A stretch of DNA of 64,000 bases from Gammaproteobacteria bacterium (GTDB lineage: Bacteria; Pseudomonadota; Gammaproteobacteria; Pseudomonadales; Pseudomonadaceae). The stretch covers positions 1-64,000 of the forward strand of contig JAHJYA010000135.1 of the NCBI GenBank assembly GCA_018826895.1, read 5' to 3'. Positions within the stretch are counted from its first letter, which is position 1; each line of letters starts with the position of its first letter. Both the position numbers and the translations under genes were made by a program. Below are positions 51,375-62,907 of the stretch, one piece after another. The notes beneath the pieces were generated by a model. That model saw only the letters and a list, made by a program, of their open reading frames with translations, was not told the DNA's origin and did no database searches.

Positions 51375-51965
51375 TCACTGGGCTTGCTCAGCGGCCAGCT
51401 CTTCCAGGTCGCTATAGCGATTGCCGATGCGTGGGTGCAGACGGCCGCCGTCAGCGGCGCCGAGCACGATCACCAGTTCGTCGGCGCGAGGCGCGTCTTC
51501 GATCTGCATTTCCAGGGTGATGTAGTGCGAGCGCAGGCCTTCGTCGTCTTTGTGCATCATCGGAATCTGGATTGAGGTGCCTGGCCCGCCGCGCTTGTTG
51601 GTGAAGCTCAAGTAGCTTTTGGCCTGCACCGCCTGGCGGTAGTGGTTGCCAAAGCGCAGGGTATGGATAACCGCAGAGGCATGCTCAATTTCGCCATCGG
51701 CACCCACCACGGCGGCCTTGCCGTACGCCTCGATGTTAGCGGCACCGCCAATGATCGCGGTCAGGCGCTCGACCATCAGGGCACCCAACGCAGAGCAATT
51801 GGCCTTGATCTCGGGTTTCAGGTCTTCGACGAAGCCGCGACCGTGCCAGGGATTTTTCATCACCACAGCGAGCCCGGCCATGGTCACGGGTTTTTCCGCG
51901 ACTTTGCCACTCTCGATAAAGGTCTCTTCTGTGTAGCTGACGATCTTGCGAATCTCGAAGCCCAT
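51375..51965 (-). CDS. DUF1185 / amino acid synthesis (AA_synth) family protein
   Basis: MGFEIRKIVSYTEETFIESGKVAEKPVTMAGLAVVMKNPWHGRGFVEDLKPEI. Confidence 0.88.
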   Translation of the reverse strand: MGFEIRKIVSYTEETFIESGKVAEKPVTMAGLAVVMKNPWHGRGFVEDLKPEIKANCSALGALMVERLTAIIGGAANIEAYGKAAVVGADGEIEHASAVIHTLRFGNHYRQAVQAKSYLSFTNKRGGPGTSIQIPMMHKDDEGLRSHYITLEMQIEDAPRADELVIVLGAADGGRLHPRIGNRYSDLEELAAEQAQ

Positions 51966-52019
51966 TATGGTTCTCCAGGCGCGGTAAAGACGGGTGCTGC
52001 GGAAGTGTTTATGGGCTTA

Positions 52020-52034
52020 TGGTATACCATAATA
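52020..52034 (+). promoter_or_regulatory. Predicted GntR operator, TGGTATACCATAATA, inside perfect palindrome TATGGTATACCATA (52018-52031)
   Basis: Exact 15-mer about 55 bp upstream of DUF1185, the first gene of the operon containing gntR. Confidence 0.75.
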
Positions 52035-52212
52035 CGATTGCTGCAAGTCAAGCGGTTAGAGGCGCGCCAATACATCTGCATGTGGGGCGTTAGAGGAGGT
52101 GTTGACCGCTGTTATTGGGGGGGCATGTTGCGGCTGGCTTTATCAGGTGGTTAGGCGTGAGCCGCGTCGTGCTGGATAGCCTGAGCAATTGCTGGTTCGG
52201 CGGGATCTTAGG

Positions 52213-52256
52213 CAAAAAAAACGCCGCGATTCCCATCGGGGATCGCGGCGTTTTTT
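52213..52256. terminator. Bidirectional Rho-independent terminator
   Basis: AAAAAAAACGCCGCGATTCCCATCGGGGATCGCGGCGTTTTTT. Confidence 0.9.
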
Positions 52257-52301
52257 AGCTGCAGCCCATTACATAGGCTGTGCGCTTACTGCTTATATCA
52301 G

Positions 52302-53087
52302 TTACTGCCCCATCGACGAGCGCGGTGCGACCGGCTGGTTGTCGTTGGAGATAGTCACTTCGACACGGCGATTCATGGCACGGCCCGAGGAGCTGGAGTT
52401 GTCAGCTACCGGGTATTCCTTGCCGTAACCCTGGGCGACGATGCGCTCCGGGCCCACGCCCATCTTCACCAGTGCCGCGCGCACTGCGTTGGCGCGGCGC
52501 TCGGACAGTTGCTGGTTGTAGCTGGCCGAGCCGGTGCTGTCGGTGTAACCCTCAACAACGACTTTGCGCTCAGGGTTGTCCTGAAGGAACTGAGCCAGCT
52601 TGTTGACGTTACCCAGACCGCCCGGCTTCAGCTCGGCGCGGTCGAGGTCGAACAACACGTCGCCAAAGGTGACCAAGGTGCCGCGCTCGGTTTGCTTGGC
52701 ATTCAGGCTGCTTTGCAGCTGCTGGATTTGTGCGTCGCGCGCTTCCAGGCGAGCTTCTGCACGCTTGGCAGCGGCGTTCTGCAGGTTCTCTTCAGCAGTG
52801 CGCAGGTTGATGGTCTGCTTGGCCACTTCGACACGCTGGTTGGCGAGGTAGGCCAGTTGGTCAACCTTCTCCTCGTCTTCCTTGTCCAAGTAAGCCTTTT
52901 CGGCACGCTTGAGCATTTCGCTCGCGTCTTTGGTTTCCAGGGCGGCGACTTTGGCTGCTTGCGGATCGCTCTGCAGGCCAGAGAAGTTGGTTTGCGCCTG
53001 TTCCAGGTTGACGTTGGGCTGCGACGAGCAGGCGGCCAGGCCGACGCTGAGGGCGAGCAGGGCGGGGATCATGACTTGTTTACGCAT
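52302..53087 (-). CDS. OmpA-family lipoprotein with DUF4398 N-terminal region
   Basis: Lipobox GLAACSS; OmpA_C KVVVEGYTDSTGSASYNQQLSERRANAVRAALVKMGVGPERIVAQGYGKEYPVADN. Confidence 0.93.
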   Translation of the reverse strand: MRKQVMIPALLALSVGLAACSSQPNVNLEQAQTNFSGLQSDPQAAKVAALETKDASEMLKRAEKAYLDKEDEEKVDQLAYLANQRVEVAKQTINLRTAEENLQNAAAKRAEARLEARDAQIQQLQSSLNAKQTERGTLVTFGDVLFDLDRAELKPGGLGNVNKLAQFLQDNPERKVVVEGYTDSTGSASYNQQLSERRANAVRAALVKMGVGPERIVAQGYGKEYPVADNSSSSGRAMNRRVEVTISNDNQPVAPRSSMGQ

Positions 53088-53130
53088 AGCGGTTCATCCT
53101 TAATCAATTGTGGTCTTGAAGGTCGCAGAG

Positions 53131-53547
53131 TTACTGCTGGGTGCTGCGCATCCCTTCCTGACGCAATTCTTCGATGCCCTGGTTGGCATCCTGCACGGCG
53201 CGTTCAGCTTTCGCGGCTTCAGCCTTACGCTCGGCTACGCGGGCATCCCACTCGGCCTGCTCAGCCAGGCGCTTGGCTTTTTCATAATCTTCGTCGTGCA
53301 TGGCCAGCTCGGCTTGCTTGAGCTTGTCGCGGGCCGATTGCATTTCTACTGCCGCATATTCCGTAGCGCCTGCGCTAACGGCACTGTTTACGGCCGATTG
53401 GGTCACAGCGAACTGCTCGGTGGGCGGATTGCCAGCACAACCGGCCAGAATCACGCTGCTGCCGATCAGCAATGCAGCCAATTTCAGGTTGCGCATAGGT
53501 GTCGAGGCGCGAGTGCTGGCCTGGGTCTTCATGCTGTTCGTTTCCAT
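53131..53547 (-). CDS. DUF4398 lipoprotein
   Basis: GSSVILAGCAGNPP lipobox; AAVEMQSARDKLKQAELAMHDEDYEKAKRLAEQAEWDARVAERKAEAAKA. Confidence 0.88.
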   Translation of the reverse strand: METNSMKTQASTRASTPMRNLKLAALLIGSSVILAGCAGNPPTEQFAVTQSAVNSAVSAGATEYAAVEMQSARDKLKQAELAMHDEDYEKAKRLAEQAEWDARVAERKAEAAKAERAVQDANQGIEELRQEGMRSTQQ

Positions 53548-53816
53548 TGGGGGAACTCCTTAAAAAGTTCGGAAAAAGCCCGGCTATAGAGGCGCGGGAG
53601 GCACGCTTGCTTTAGCAGGCAAGGCGGTGCTGAAAATCAGCGGCTATGTGCCATGACTCATAGTTTCCGACCGAAGGGGGTTCGCAATGGTTCAGAGAAT
53701 TTGTCGAGACGGTCAGTCGTGGTAGAAGCAGAACCGCTTTGGCTCGCGCTTTTCAGCGCTGATTTCAAAGGTGCGAAAACAGCGCTGTCGGCAGGACAAA
53801 AATGACAAACGGTGAT

Positions 53817-54146
53817 TTAGGTCTCGCTGAGTAGGCGCTGCAGGTGCTTACGCGAAAGCGCCAGGTAGCGCGGTGTGGGACCGATGTCCTCGTATTGCGG
53901 GTCACCCTGTTCATCGGTGGCGATAACCTGGGTGCCCTGTACGTAAGGGAAGCTCGCTTCAAGCTCTTCCAGGGCGGCGCCTATCAGCTCGCCGAGTAGC
54001 TCTTCGGCATGGTGTTTGGGGTACATCTCGGCCAGTGCCGCCAGGCGTGCGGCGGCTTCGACCTCCAGGTGCAGTTGATAGGAGGTGCGGGTCAGACGGC
54101 CCTTAGCGGTGGACTCCCAATGCTGAGTGAGTTCGTGGATTTTCAT
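53817..54146 (-). CDS. Conserved-type hypothetical protein upstream of ppc
   Basis: MKIHELTQHWESTAKGRLTRTSYQLHLEVEAAARLAALAEMYPKHHAEELLGELIGAALEELEASFPYVQG. Confidence 0.75.
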   Translation of the reverse strand: MKIHELTQHWESTAKGRLTRTSYQLHLEVEAAARLAALAEMYPKHHAEELLGELIGAALEELEASFPYVQGTQVIATDEQGDPQYEDIGPTPRYLALSRKHLQRLLSET

Positions 54147-54365
54147 ACCGTTCTCCAGGCAATGGCGCCGCCGCAGGCGGGCCGGGTGCATTCAGGGGGC
54201 GTATAAGCATGCCCTTGTAAGAATGGACCCTGGTGGGCCACTCTCCAGGGTCTGTTGCCTTTTCGTTCGCGGCTTGCGATGAAACGGCAACAGCCCCTAG
54301 TCTTGGGCAACAGGCAGGCGGCAGGTGTTCCGCTGGCCATGTGCTGTTCACGGCGAGGGAGCTGC

Positions 54366-57002
54366 ATGACTGATATCGATGTGCGTTTGCGTGAAGAGGT
54401 CCACCTGCTGGGCGAGCTGCTCGGCACCACTATCCGTGACCAGCATGGCGCGGCCTTTCTCGACAAGATCGAGCTGATCCGCAAAGGGGCCAAGGCCGGA
54501 CGGCGTGGCGCTGCCGATGGCACCGAGCAGCTCAGTGCCAGTCTCGACGGACTGGGCGAGGACGAGCTGCTACCGGTGGCGCGGGCCTTCAACCAGTTCC
54601 TCAACCTGGCCAATATCGCCGAGCAGTACCACCGCGTGCGCCGTCGCAGCCCCGGCGAGGCCGAACCCTTCGAGAACCATGTATTGCCGCAACTGCTGCA
54701 GCGCCTGATCGCTCAAGGCCATGGTGCCGACGCCTTGGCGCGTCAGGTCGGGCGTCTGGAGATCGAACTGGTGCTGACTGCCCACCCGACCGAGGTGGCA
54801 CGGCGTACCCTGATCCAGAAATATGATGCCATCGCCGCCGAGCTGGCGCGTCAGGATCACAGTGATCTGTCTGCCGCCGAGCGCGAGCAGATCACCCAGC
54901 GCCTGCAGCGACTGATCGCTGAAGCCTGGCACACCGAAGAGATTCGCCGTGTCCGCCCCACGCCGGTAGATGAAGCCAAGTGGGGCTTTGCGGTGATCGA
55001 GCATTCGCTCTGGCAGGCGCTGCCCGCCGTGTTGCGCAAGGCCGATCAGGCGCTGCATGCGGTGACTGGTCTGCACCTGCCGCTCGAGGCCGCGCCGATT
55101 CGCTTCGCCTCCTGGATGGGCGGTGACCGCGACGGCAACCCCAATGTGACGGCTGCGGTTACCCGCGAGGTGCTGCTGTTGGCGCGCTGGATGGCGGCCG
55201 ATCTGTACCTGCGCGACGTCGACCACCTCGCCGCGGATCTGTCGATGCAGCAGGCCAGCACCGAGTTGCAGGCCTTGGCCGGCGACAGCGCCGAGCCCTA
55301 TCGGCAGGTGCTCAAAAGCCTGCGTGAGCGTCTGCGGGCGACTCGGCAGTGGGCGCAGCAGGCGTTGCATACACCGCTTGAGCCGAGCTCGGCAGTGTTG
55401 CAGAACAATCAGGAATTGCTGGCGCCGCTGCAGGCCTGCTATCACTCGCTGCACGCCTGCGGCATGGGCGTGATCGCCGAAGGCGCGTTGCTCGACTGCC
55501 TGCGCCGGGCCGCGACCTTCGGCCTGTTTCTGGTGCGTTTGGACGTGCGCCAGGACGCGACGCGGCATGCCGCTGCGCTGAGTGAAATTACCGAGTATCT
55601 AGGCCTGGGGCGTTACGCTGACTGGGACGAGGCGCGCCGCCTTAGCTTCTTGCAGGCCGAGCTGGACAACCGTCGGCCCCTGCTACCGAGCCATTTCAAA
55701 CCGGCTGCCGACACCGCCGAGGTGCTGGCGACCTGCCGTGAAGTCGCTGCCGCGCCCGCCGCTTCGCTCGGCTCCTACGTGATCTCCATGGCCGGGGCGG
55801 CCTCTGACGTGCTGGCTGTGCAACTGCTGCTCAAGGAAGCCGGTTTGCAGCGGCCGATGCGCGTGGTGCCGCTGTTCGAAACCCTGGCTGACCTGGACAA
55901 CGCCGGCCCGGTGATTGAGCGGCTGCTTGAGTTGCCAGGCTACCGCGCCCGCCTGCATGGCCCGCAAGAGGTGATGATCGGCTATTCCGACTCGGCCAAG
56001 GACGCCGGCACCACGGCGGCGGCCTGGGCGCAGTACCGTGCCCAGGAAACCCTGGTAGAGGTGTGCCGCGCGCACCAGGTCGAACTGCTGCTGTTCCATG
56101 GTCGCGGTGGCACGGTCGGCCGCGGTGGTGGTCCGGCCCATGCGGCGATCCTGTCGCAGCCGCCGGGTTCGGTCGCCGGGCGCTTTCGCACCACCGAGCA
56201 AGGCGAGATGATCCGTTTCAAGTTCGGCCTGCCGGACATCGCCGAGCAGAACCTCAACCTGTACCTGGCCGCCGTGCTGGAAGCTACCCTGCTGCCGCCG
56301 CCCGCGCCGGAAGCGGCCTGGCGCACACTGATGGACCGCCTGGCCGACGATGGCGTACAGGCTTACCGCGCGGTGGTGCGCGAACATCCGCAATTCGTCG
56401 AGTACTTTCGCCAGGCCACACCCGAGCAGGAGCTGGGCCGCCTGCCCCTGGGCAGCCGCCCGGCCAAGCGCCGCGAGGGTGGGGTGGAGAGCCTGCGGGC
56501 GATTCCCTGGATCTTCGCCTGGACCCAGACGCGCCTGATGTTGCCGGCCTGGCTCGGCTGGGAAACCGCCCTGAGTAATGCGCTGGCCCGGGGCGAGGGC
56601 GAGCAATTGGCGCAGATGTGCGCGCAGTGGCCGTTCTTCCGCACGCGCATCGACATGCTGGAAATGGTCCTGGCCAAAGCCGATGCGCAGATCGCCGAAC
56701 AGTACGACGAACGCTTGGTGGAGCCCGCGCTGCAGCCCTTGGGTGCGCATTTACGCGGCCTATTGTCGCAGGCGGTGACCTGCGTGCTCGGCCTGACCGG
56801 GCAGTCGCAGCTGCTGGCCCATAACCGCGAAACCCTGGAGTCGATCAGCGTACGCAACACCTACCTTGACCCCCTGCACCTGCTGCAGGCTGAACTGCTG
56901 GCGCGCTCCCGGCAGCAGTCCAGCCCAGCTGGCAGCGAGCTGGAGCAGGCGCTGCTGGTGAGCGTGGCGGGTATTGCCGCCGGTTTGCGCAACACCGGCT
57001 GA
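54366..57002 (+). CDS. ppc: Phosphoenolpyruvate carboxylase
   Basis: [54 protein letters not shown]-terminal RNTG. Confidence 0.98.
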   Translation: MTDIDVRLREEVHLLGELLGTTIRDQHGAAFLDKIELIRKGAKAGRRGAADGTEQLSASLDGLGEDELLPVARAFNQFLNLANIAEQYHRVRRRSPGEAEPFENHVLPQLLQRLIAQGHGADALARQVGRLEIELVLTAHPTEVARRTLIQKYDAIAAELARQDHSDLSAAEREQITQRLQRLIAEAWHTEEIRRVRPTPVDEAKWGFAVIEHSLWQALPAVLRKADQALHAVTGLHLPLEAAPIRFASWMGGDRDGNPNVTAAVTREVLLLARWMAADLYLRDVDHLAADLSMQQASTELQALAGDSAEPYRQVLKSLRERLRATRQWAQQALHTPLEPSSAVLQNNQELLAPLQACYHSLHACGMGVIAEGALLDCLRRAATFGLFLVRLDVRQDATRHAAALSEITEYLGLGRYADWDEARRLSFLQAELDNRRPLLPSHFKPAADTAEVLATCREVAAAPAASLGSYVISMAGAASDVLAVQLLLKEAGLQRPMRVVPLFETLADLDNAGPVIERLLELPGYRARLHGPQEVMIGYSDSAKDAGTTAAAWAQYRAQETLVEVCRAHQVELLLFHGRGGTVGRGGGPAHAAILSQPPGSVAGRFRTTEQGEMIRFKFGLPDIAEQNLNLYLAAVLEATLLPPPAPEAAWRTLMDRLADDGVQAYRAVVREHPQFVEYFRQATPEQELGRLPLGSRPAKRREGGVESLRAIPWIFAWTQTRLMLPAWLGWETALSNALARGEGEQLAQMCAQWPFFRTRIDMLEMVLAKADAQIAEQYDERLVEPALQPLGAHLRGLLSQAVTCVLGLTGQSQLLAHNRETLESISVRNTYLDPLHLLQAELLARSRQQSSPAGSELEQALLVSVAGIAAGLRNTG

Positions 57003-57138
57003 GCCCCAGACAGAGGCCCCAATGCCCCACCAGTCGCGGCATAAACCCGGCTGGCAAGGGGCCATGTTCGACCGTTCGGGTCATGCTTTATCCGACTTTT
57101 GGGTGGCTTGTGCGGTGGGGGTGCGCTGTGTATCTTGA

Positions 57139-57894
<756 letters not shown>

Positions 57895-57972
57895 TTCACG
57901 TTCGTCCAGGTTGCCTGGGCTCGGGGGCGATGCCCCCTGTCTTATAGCGCCGCGTGCTGGCGCATCATCAGC

Positions 57973-57994
57973 AAAGGCCCCTTGTGGGCCTTTG
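57973..57994 (+). terminator. Possible terminator after adk
   Basis: AAAGGCCCCTTGTGGGCCTTTG. Confidence 0.7.
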
Positions 57995-58143
57995 TCGTTC
58001 ATGGCGGTACAGGTACGTGCGGGTCGCACTCAAGCATGAGGGCGGCCGGCTGGCTATCTACTATCGATAGGGGCGCATCCTGCTCGCGTGCGGCATGGCT
58101 GTAGCCCTACTGATCCGCCTGTCACTAAGGAAGAGGACATTCA

Positions 58144-58929
58144 ATGACCGAAAAATCAGCAACCCGCCATCTGTGGCTTGGCCTTACGGTTTCGCTGCTG
58201 GCCAGCCCCGCCGTGTTTGCCGATGCACAGGTGCCGGCCAAGGAGAACTGTGCCGTCGCCGAGCACACCATGGGTCTGCGTTTCCAGCAGCAATCGGCGG
58301 AAGTTCAGGCCCTGCAACTACAGGCCTACAACATCGCCACGCTGAAGCTGGATGCAGCCGTGGCGGCGGCGAAAGATCCATCGAAGCTGGCGATTGTCAC
58401 CGACCTGGATGAAACCGTGATCGACAACAGTGCGCTGTTGGCGCGCGATTTGGCCAACTGTCATACCTATGATGCCTGGGATACCTGGCTGCCCTGGGAG
58501 CGTGACGGTACGCCTGCGCTGATCCCCGGCGCGAAGAAGTTTCTCGAGCATGCCGATAAGCTGGGCGTGACCATTCGCTATATCTCGGACCGCGCCGACG
58601 AGCAGAAGAAGTACACCCTGGCCACCCTGAGCAAGCTCGGTCTGCCCCAAGTCTCGGAGGAGAGTGTGCTGCTGCTGGGGCCACCCAAGGTCGAGCGTCG
58701 CGCCATTGTCAGCGCGGACCATCAGATCGTCCTGCTGCTCGGCGACACCCTGCATGACTTCGACGGCCGTTTCCGCAAGACGCCGCTGGCCGAGCAGCGC
58801 GCTACCGTGGCCGCCGAAGCGGACAAATGGGGCGCCGAGTGGATCGTCTTCCCCAATGCCGGTTACGGCACTTGGTCCAAAGCGCCGCTGCAAGGCTGGG
58901 ACGCTGAGACGGTTATCGAGAAGTGGTGA
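58144..58929 (+). CDS. HAD-superfamily secreted acid phosphatase (class B / lipoprotein e(P4)-like)
   Basis: Signal peptide; VTDLDETVIDNSALLAR; FVHNRAD-like IRYISDRADEQKKYTLATLSKLGLP; LLGDTLHDF. Confidence 0.9.
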   Translation: MTEKSATRHLWLGLTVSLLASPAVFADAQVPAKENCAVAEHTMGLRFQQQSAEVQALQLQAYNIATLKLDAAVAAAKDPSKLAIVTDLDETVIDNSALLARDLANCHTYDAWDTWLPWERDGTPALIPGAKKFLEHADKLGVTIRYISDRADEQKKYTLATLSKLGLPQVSEESVLLLGPPKVERRAIVSADHQIVLLLGDTLHDFDGRFRKTPLAEQRATVAAEADKWGAEWIVFPNAGYGTWSKAPLQGWDAETVIEKW

Positions 58930-59024
58930 CTTAGGCGTAGCAACGCGCTGAATGCGGTGGGCGTATTCTGAAGGCTATGTCCCAATTGACCGTTGCAGTC
59001 ACATGCAGACCATAAACGCGGCTT

Positions 59025-59118
59025 CCGTAGGAGCGCCGCCCCCGGCGCGAAGCTTGTGGGCTATCTGATAGACCGCGGAATGGCTGCTATTCGCCGCGAG
59101 GCGCGGCTCCTACGAGAA
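59025..59118. repeat. Paired REP elements (BIME-like)
   Basis: GTAGGAGCGCCGCCCCCGGCGCGAAGC and inverted TTCGCCGCGAGGCGCGGCTCCTACG separated by about 35 bp. Confidence 0.75.
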
Positions 59119-59320
59119 GCAGCGGCGCCGTGCTACACCGAGCAGGGACATAGCCATTCTGAAACCCGGATTACGCCCGCGGCAACGCGGCTCACGACAA
59201 AACAGCAACAAACCTCAGACGCCCCTTCGCTCGCACAGCGCGCGAAGGGGCGTCTGTGCTGGAAAATTCCCCCCCAAACCGGTTTAATGCCCGCCCGCTT
59301 AGCCATCTCTGTAGATCGTC

Positions 59321-60001
59321 ATGACCACTCTGCTGGCCCTCGACACTGCCACTGAAGCCTGCTCCGTTGCGCTGCTGCATAACGGTGAGGTGATCAGCCA
59401 CTACGACGTGATCCCGCGTTTGCATGCCCAGCGCCTGCTGCCAATGATCCAGCAACTGCTGGCAGAGAGCGGCGTGTCGTTGAATGCTCTGGATGCAATT
59501 GCCTTTGGCCGTGGGCCGGGCGCGTTCACCGGCGTGCGCATTGCCATCGGTGTGGTGCAGGGGCTGGCGTTTGCGTTGGAGCGCCCGGTGCTGCCGGTCT
59601 CCAACCTGGCTGTACTGGCCCAGCGCAGCCTGCGTGAAGCGGGTGCGCAGCAGGTGGCAGCCGCCATCGACGCGCGCATGGATGAAGTGTACTGGGGCTG
59701 CTACCGCGCCGAAGCGGGGGAGATGCGCCTGCTGGGTCATGAGGCGGTTTTGCCGCCGGAGCAGGCGTGTTTGCCGGCGGGTGCCGAGGGCGACTGGTAC
59801 GGCGCGGGCACTGGTTGGGGCACTCACGCCGGGCGCATTGCTGTGGCCACCAGCGGTCAGGATGGTGCGCTGCTGCCCCATGCCCTGGACTTGCTCAGCC
59901 TGGCCCGTTTCGCCTGGGCGAGGGGAGAAGCGCTGCCGGCCGATCAGGCGCAGCCGGTCTACCTGCGCGATCAGGTCGCCACCCCCAAGGCAGCACGTTA
60001 A
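59321..60001 (+). CDS. tsaB: tRNA t6A37 biosynthesis protein TsaB
   Basis: MTTLLALDTATEACSVALLHNGEV; AIAFGRGPGAFTGVRIAIGVVQGLAFAL. Confidence 0.96.
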   Translation: MTTLLALDTATEACSVALLHNGEVISHYDVIPRLHAQRLLPMIQQLLAESGVSLNALDAIAFGRGPGAFTGVRIAIGVVQGLAFALERPVLPVSNLAVLAQRSLREAGAQQVAAAIDARMDEVYWGCYRAEAGEMRLLGHEAVLPPEQACLPAGAEGDWYGAGTGWGTHAGRIAVATSGQDGALLPHALDLLSLARFAWARGEALPADQAQPVYLRDQVATPKAAR

Positions 60002-60116
60002 TTCGGCCTTCTGTCGCGAAAACGGCTTGCCGCGTCCGGCGCGATTGCCAAGCTGGGATGGCGCGGCTAAATTGCAATCACTTTGCCTCTATTGGCTTCT
60101 GCCGAGCAGTTTCTGA

Positions 60117-60458
60117 ATGCGCATAGACGGTTCCATCGCTCCCTACTCGCCCGATCGCGGTCCTCGCTCGGGAACGGCCGTTACGCCGTTCCGTGAAGCG
60201 CAGCGCGAGGTCGAGGCACGTCGCGAGCAACCGGCCACACCGTCGAGCACCCAGGGCTTTGAACAGACACCGCAGACCCGCCGCGTCGAGGCTTCGTCCG
60301 CCAGTGTCGACAGCCTGCCGTCGCGCCCCCGTGACCTGGGCTACCAGCAAGCACTGAGCAGCCGCGCCGCCCAGGCCATTGCCAGCTACAGCACCACCGC
60401 CGCGTTCGCCAACGATGCCGATGCACAGCAGGTGCTGGGTCTCGACCTGTTCGCCTGA
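60117..60458 (+). CDS. Hypothetical protein
   Basis: Intact 113-aa ORF MRIDGSIAPYSPDRGPRSGTAV..., adjacent to DUF72 gene; low-complexity. Confidence 0.65.
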   Translation: MRIDGSIAPYSPDRGPRSGTAVTPFREAQREVEARREQPATPSSTQGFEQTPQTRRVEASSASVDSLPSRPRDLGYQQALSSRAAQAIASYSTTAAFANDADAQQVLGLDLFA

Positions 60459-60461
60459 CGC

Positions 60462-61322
60462 GTGCTGCCCTATTTTCTCGGTTGTCCGTCCTGGAACGAA
60501 GCCGCCTGGCGCGGCAGCGTCTACCCCGCTGACTTACGCCCTGCTGATCGTCTCGAACACTACTGCCGACTGTTCAATGCGGTAGAGGGCAATACCACCT
60601 TCTACGCGCGGCCTGCGGCCGATACGGTGGCGCGCTGGGCTGAGGTGATGCCGGCGACATTTCGCTTCTGCGCCAAGCTCCCCCGCGATATCAGCCACGA
60701 AGGCGACCTGCGCGACCAGTTGGCCGCGACCCGCACTTTTCTCGAACTGCTCGCGCCATTGGGTGCACGGGTAGCGCCGCTCTGGCTGCAACTGCCGGCC
60801 AGTTTCGGTCCGCAACGCCTCGGCGAGCTGGGCGACTGGCTGGAGGCGTTTGCCTCGCGGGCGCTGGCCGTCGAGGTGCGGCATCCGGCGTTCTTCGCCA
60901 AGGGTGACGAGGAGCGGGCACTCAATCGCCTGCTGCATGGCTTGGGGGTGGAGCGTATTTGCCTGGATTCGCGGGCCTTGTTCAGTTGCCAGTCGAACGA
61001 CCCGGCGGTGCTGCACGCGCAGGCGAAAAAGCCGCGCCTGCCGATTCGCCCGACTGCCTTCAGTCAGGCGCCCCAAGTGCGTTTTATCGGCGGACCTGAT
61101 CTGGAGGCCAACCAGGCGTTTCTAGAACCTTGGGTGGATAAGGTCGCGGGCTGGATCGAGCAGGGGCTGACGCCTTATGTCTTTCTGCATACCCCGGACA
61201 ATCAGCTCGCAGCCGCCCAGGCGCAGCGTTTTCACGCATCGCTGCAGACTCGTCTGACTGATTTGCCGGCCCTGCTCGAGAGCAGCGAGGACAGCACAAG
61301 GGTGCAACTCGACTTGTTGTGA
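60462..61322 (+). CDS. DUF72 family protein
   Basis: GCPSWNEAAWRGSVYP; FNAVEGNTTFYARPAADTVARWAEVMPATFRFCAKLPRDISH. Confidence 0.92.
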   Translation: MLPYFLGCPSWNEAAWRGSVYPADLRPADRLEHYCRLFNAVEGNTTFYARPAADTVARWAEVMPATFRFCAKLPRDISHEGDLRDQLAATRTFLELLAPLGARVAPLWLQLPASFGPQRLGELGDWLEAFASRALAVEVRHPAFFAKGDEERALNRLLHGLGVERICLDSRALFSCQSNDPAVLHAQAKKPRLPIRPTAFSQAPQVRFIGGPDLEANQAFLEPWVDKVAGWIEQGLTPYVFLHTPDNQLAAAQAQRFHASLQTRLTDLPALLESSEDSTRVQLDLL

Positions 61323-61380
61323 CACTGTCCGTGGTGGGCCGAGGCAGGTTAAGGTCGGGCGAACAGAGGGAGTGACGACG

Positions 61381-62211
61381 ATGCAGGACCAGATTCAGCG
61401 TGGTGAAACCTTTCGCGCCCTGCACCAGGGTGACGATCTTCTCGTGCTGCCCAACCCCTGGGATGCCGGCTCGGCGAAAATGTTGGCGGCCCTGGGCTAT
61501 CAGGCCTTGGCTACCACCAGCGCTGGTCTGGCATTCTCCCTGGGGCGGCGGGATGCCGAAGGGGCGGTGAGCCGCGAGGAGACGCTGGCCAATGCGCGGG
61601 CGATCATCGAGGCGACGCCGTTGCCAGTGGCCGCTGACCTGGAAAATGGCTACGGCGATACGCCCGAGCAGTGCGCCGAGACCATCCGTTTGGCGGCCTC
61701 GATCGGCCTGGTCGGTGGCTCCATCGAAGACGCCAGTGGCCAGCTGGCGGCGCCTATCTACCCCTTCGAGTTGGCCGTTGAGCGTGTGCGCGCAGCGGTC
61801 GAGGCGGCGCGTGACTTGCCGTTCCCCTTTACCTTTGCTGCGCGTGCCGAGAACTTTCTCCACGGCCGGCCCGACCTGGACGACACCATCAAGCGCCTGG
61901 TGGCCTTCGCCGAGGCGGGTGCCGATGTGCTCTATGCGCCGGGGCTGACGACCCGCGAGCAGATTCGCGCGGTGGTCGAGGCAGTCGCGCCGCGCCCGGT
62001 CAACGTGCTGGTGGGTTCGGCGGCGCTGCAACTGAGCCTGGATGAGCTGGCCGAGCTGGGCGTCAAGCGCGTCAGCCTGGGCTCCAACTTCGCACGGGTG
62101 GCCTATGGCGCCTTCTTCGCTGCAGCCGATGAGCTGATCAACCAGCGCAGCTTGACTGCCACGGGCCGGGCCATGGTGTTCGAGCGTATCAACGACCTGT
62201 TCAAGGGCTGA
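61381..62211 (+). CDS. Isocitrate lyase/PEP mutase superfamily protein
   Basis: LVLPNPWDAGSAKMLAALGYQALATTSAGLAFSLGRRD; LPVAADLENGYGDTPEQCAETIRLA; ADVLYAPGL. Confidence 0.92.
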   Translation: MQDQIQRGETFRALHQGDDLLVLPNPWDAGSAKMLAALGYQALATTSAGLAFSLGRRDAEGAVSREETLANARAIIEATPLPVAADLENGYGDTPEQCAETIRLAASIGLVGGSIEDASGQLAAPIYPFELAVERVRAAVEAARDLPFPFTFAARAENFLHGRPDLDDTIKRLVAFAEAGADVLYAPGLTTREQIRAVVEAVAPRPVNVLVGSAALQLSLDELAELGVKRVSLGSNFARVAYGAFFAAADELINQRSLTATGRAMVFERINDLFKG

Positions 62212-62220
62212 GGGCTCAGG

Positions 62221-62904
62221 ATGCGTGGGTTGGTCCTGCTGCTGTTGATCGTTGTCGGGGGCGCAGTTGCTGTTCAACAACAATGGCTCGCGGTGCCCGC
62301 CCAGTGGAACCCCTGGGCGCCGCTGGATGTGCAGCGCCCACCGAATTGGCTGACACCGTTCAAACTGTGGCGCCTGCAGGATGATCCAGCGTTGTGTGCC
62401 CAGGCGCTGGACAGCTCCACCCTGCGCTACGTCGCATTGGCTGACAGCACGCCCCAAGCTGACTGCCCGCTGAGCAATACCGTGCGCGTGCAGGGCTCTG
62501 AGGTACGCCTGAGCAGCAGTTTCGTCGCCACCTGCCCGTTGGCCGCTGCCTTTGCCCTATTCGAGCGCCACGGCCTGCAACCGGCGGCGCAGTCAGCATT
62601 CGGCAGCCCGGTAACGGTAGTCGAGCATGTCGGCAGCTTTGCCTGTCGCACCATCGCCGGTAGCCAGCGGCGCAGTCAGCATGCCAGTGCCAATGCGTTG
62701 GATATCGTCGGTTTTCGCCTGGCGGATGGCCGGCGCATTCGTGTTCTGAACGATTGGTCGGGCGATGATGACGAGGCGCGTTTTCTACGCGCAGTGCGCG
62801 ATGGTGCCTGCCGCAGCTTCAACGCCACCCTGGGCCCGGATTACAACGCCGCCCACCGTGATCACTTTCATCTCGATATGGGCTTGTTCCGCATGTGCCG
62901 GTGA
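62221..62904 (+). CDS. Extensin-like family protein
   Basis: GSFACRTIAGSQRRSQHASANALDIVGFRLADGRRI; NAAHRDHFHLDMG. Confidence 0.9.
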   Translation: MRGLVLLLLIVVGGAVAVQQQWLAVPAQWNPWAPLDVQRPPNWLTPFKLWRLQDDPALCAQALDSSTLRYVALADSTPQADCPLSNTVRVQGSEVRLSSSFVATCPLAAAFALFERHGLQPAAQSAFGSPVTVVEHVGSFACRTIAGSQRRSQHASANALDIVGFRLADGRRIRVLNDWSGDDDEARFLRAVRDGACRSFNATLGPDYNAAHRDHFHLDMGLFRMCR

Positions 62905-62907
62905 GGC

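Noticed and set aside
55683-56750. 355-aa minus-strand ORF
   Set aside because: Antisense shadow of ppc.
61084-62457. 457-aa minus-strand ORF
   Set aside because: Antisense to the PEP mutase-family and DUF72 genes; no credible domain.
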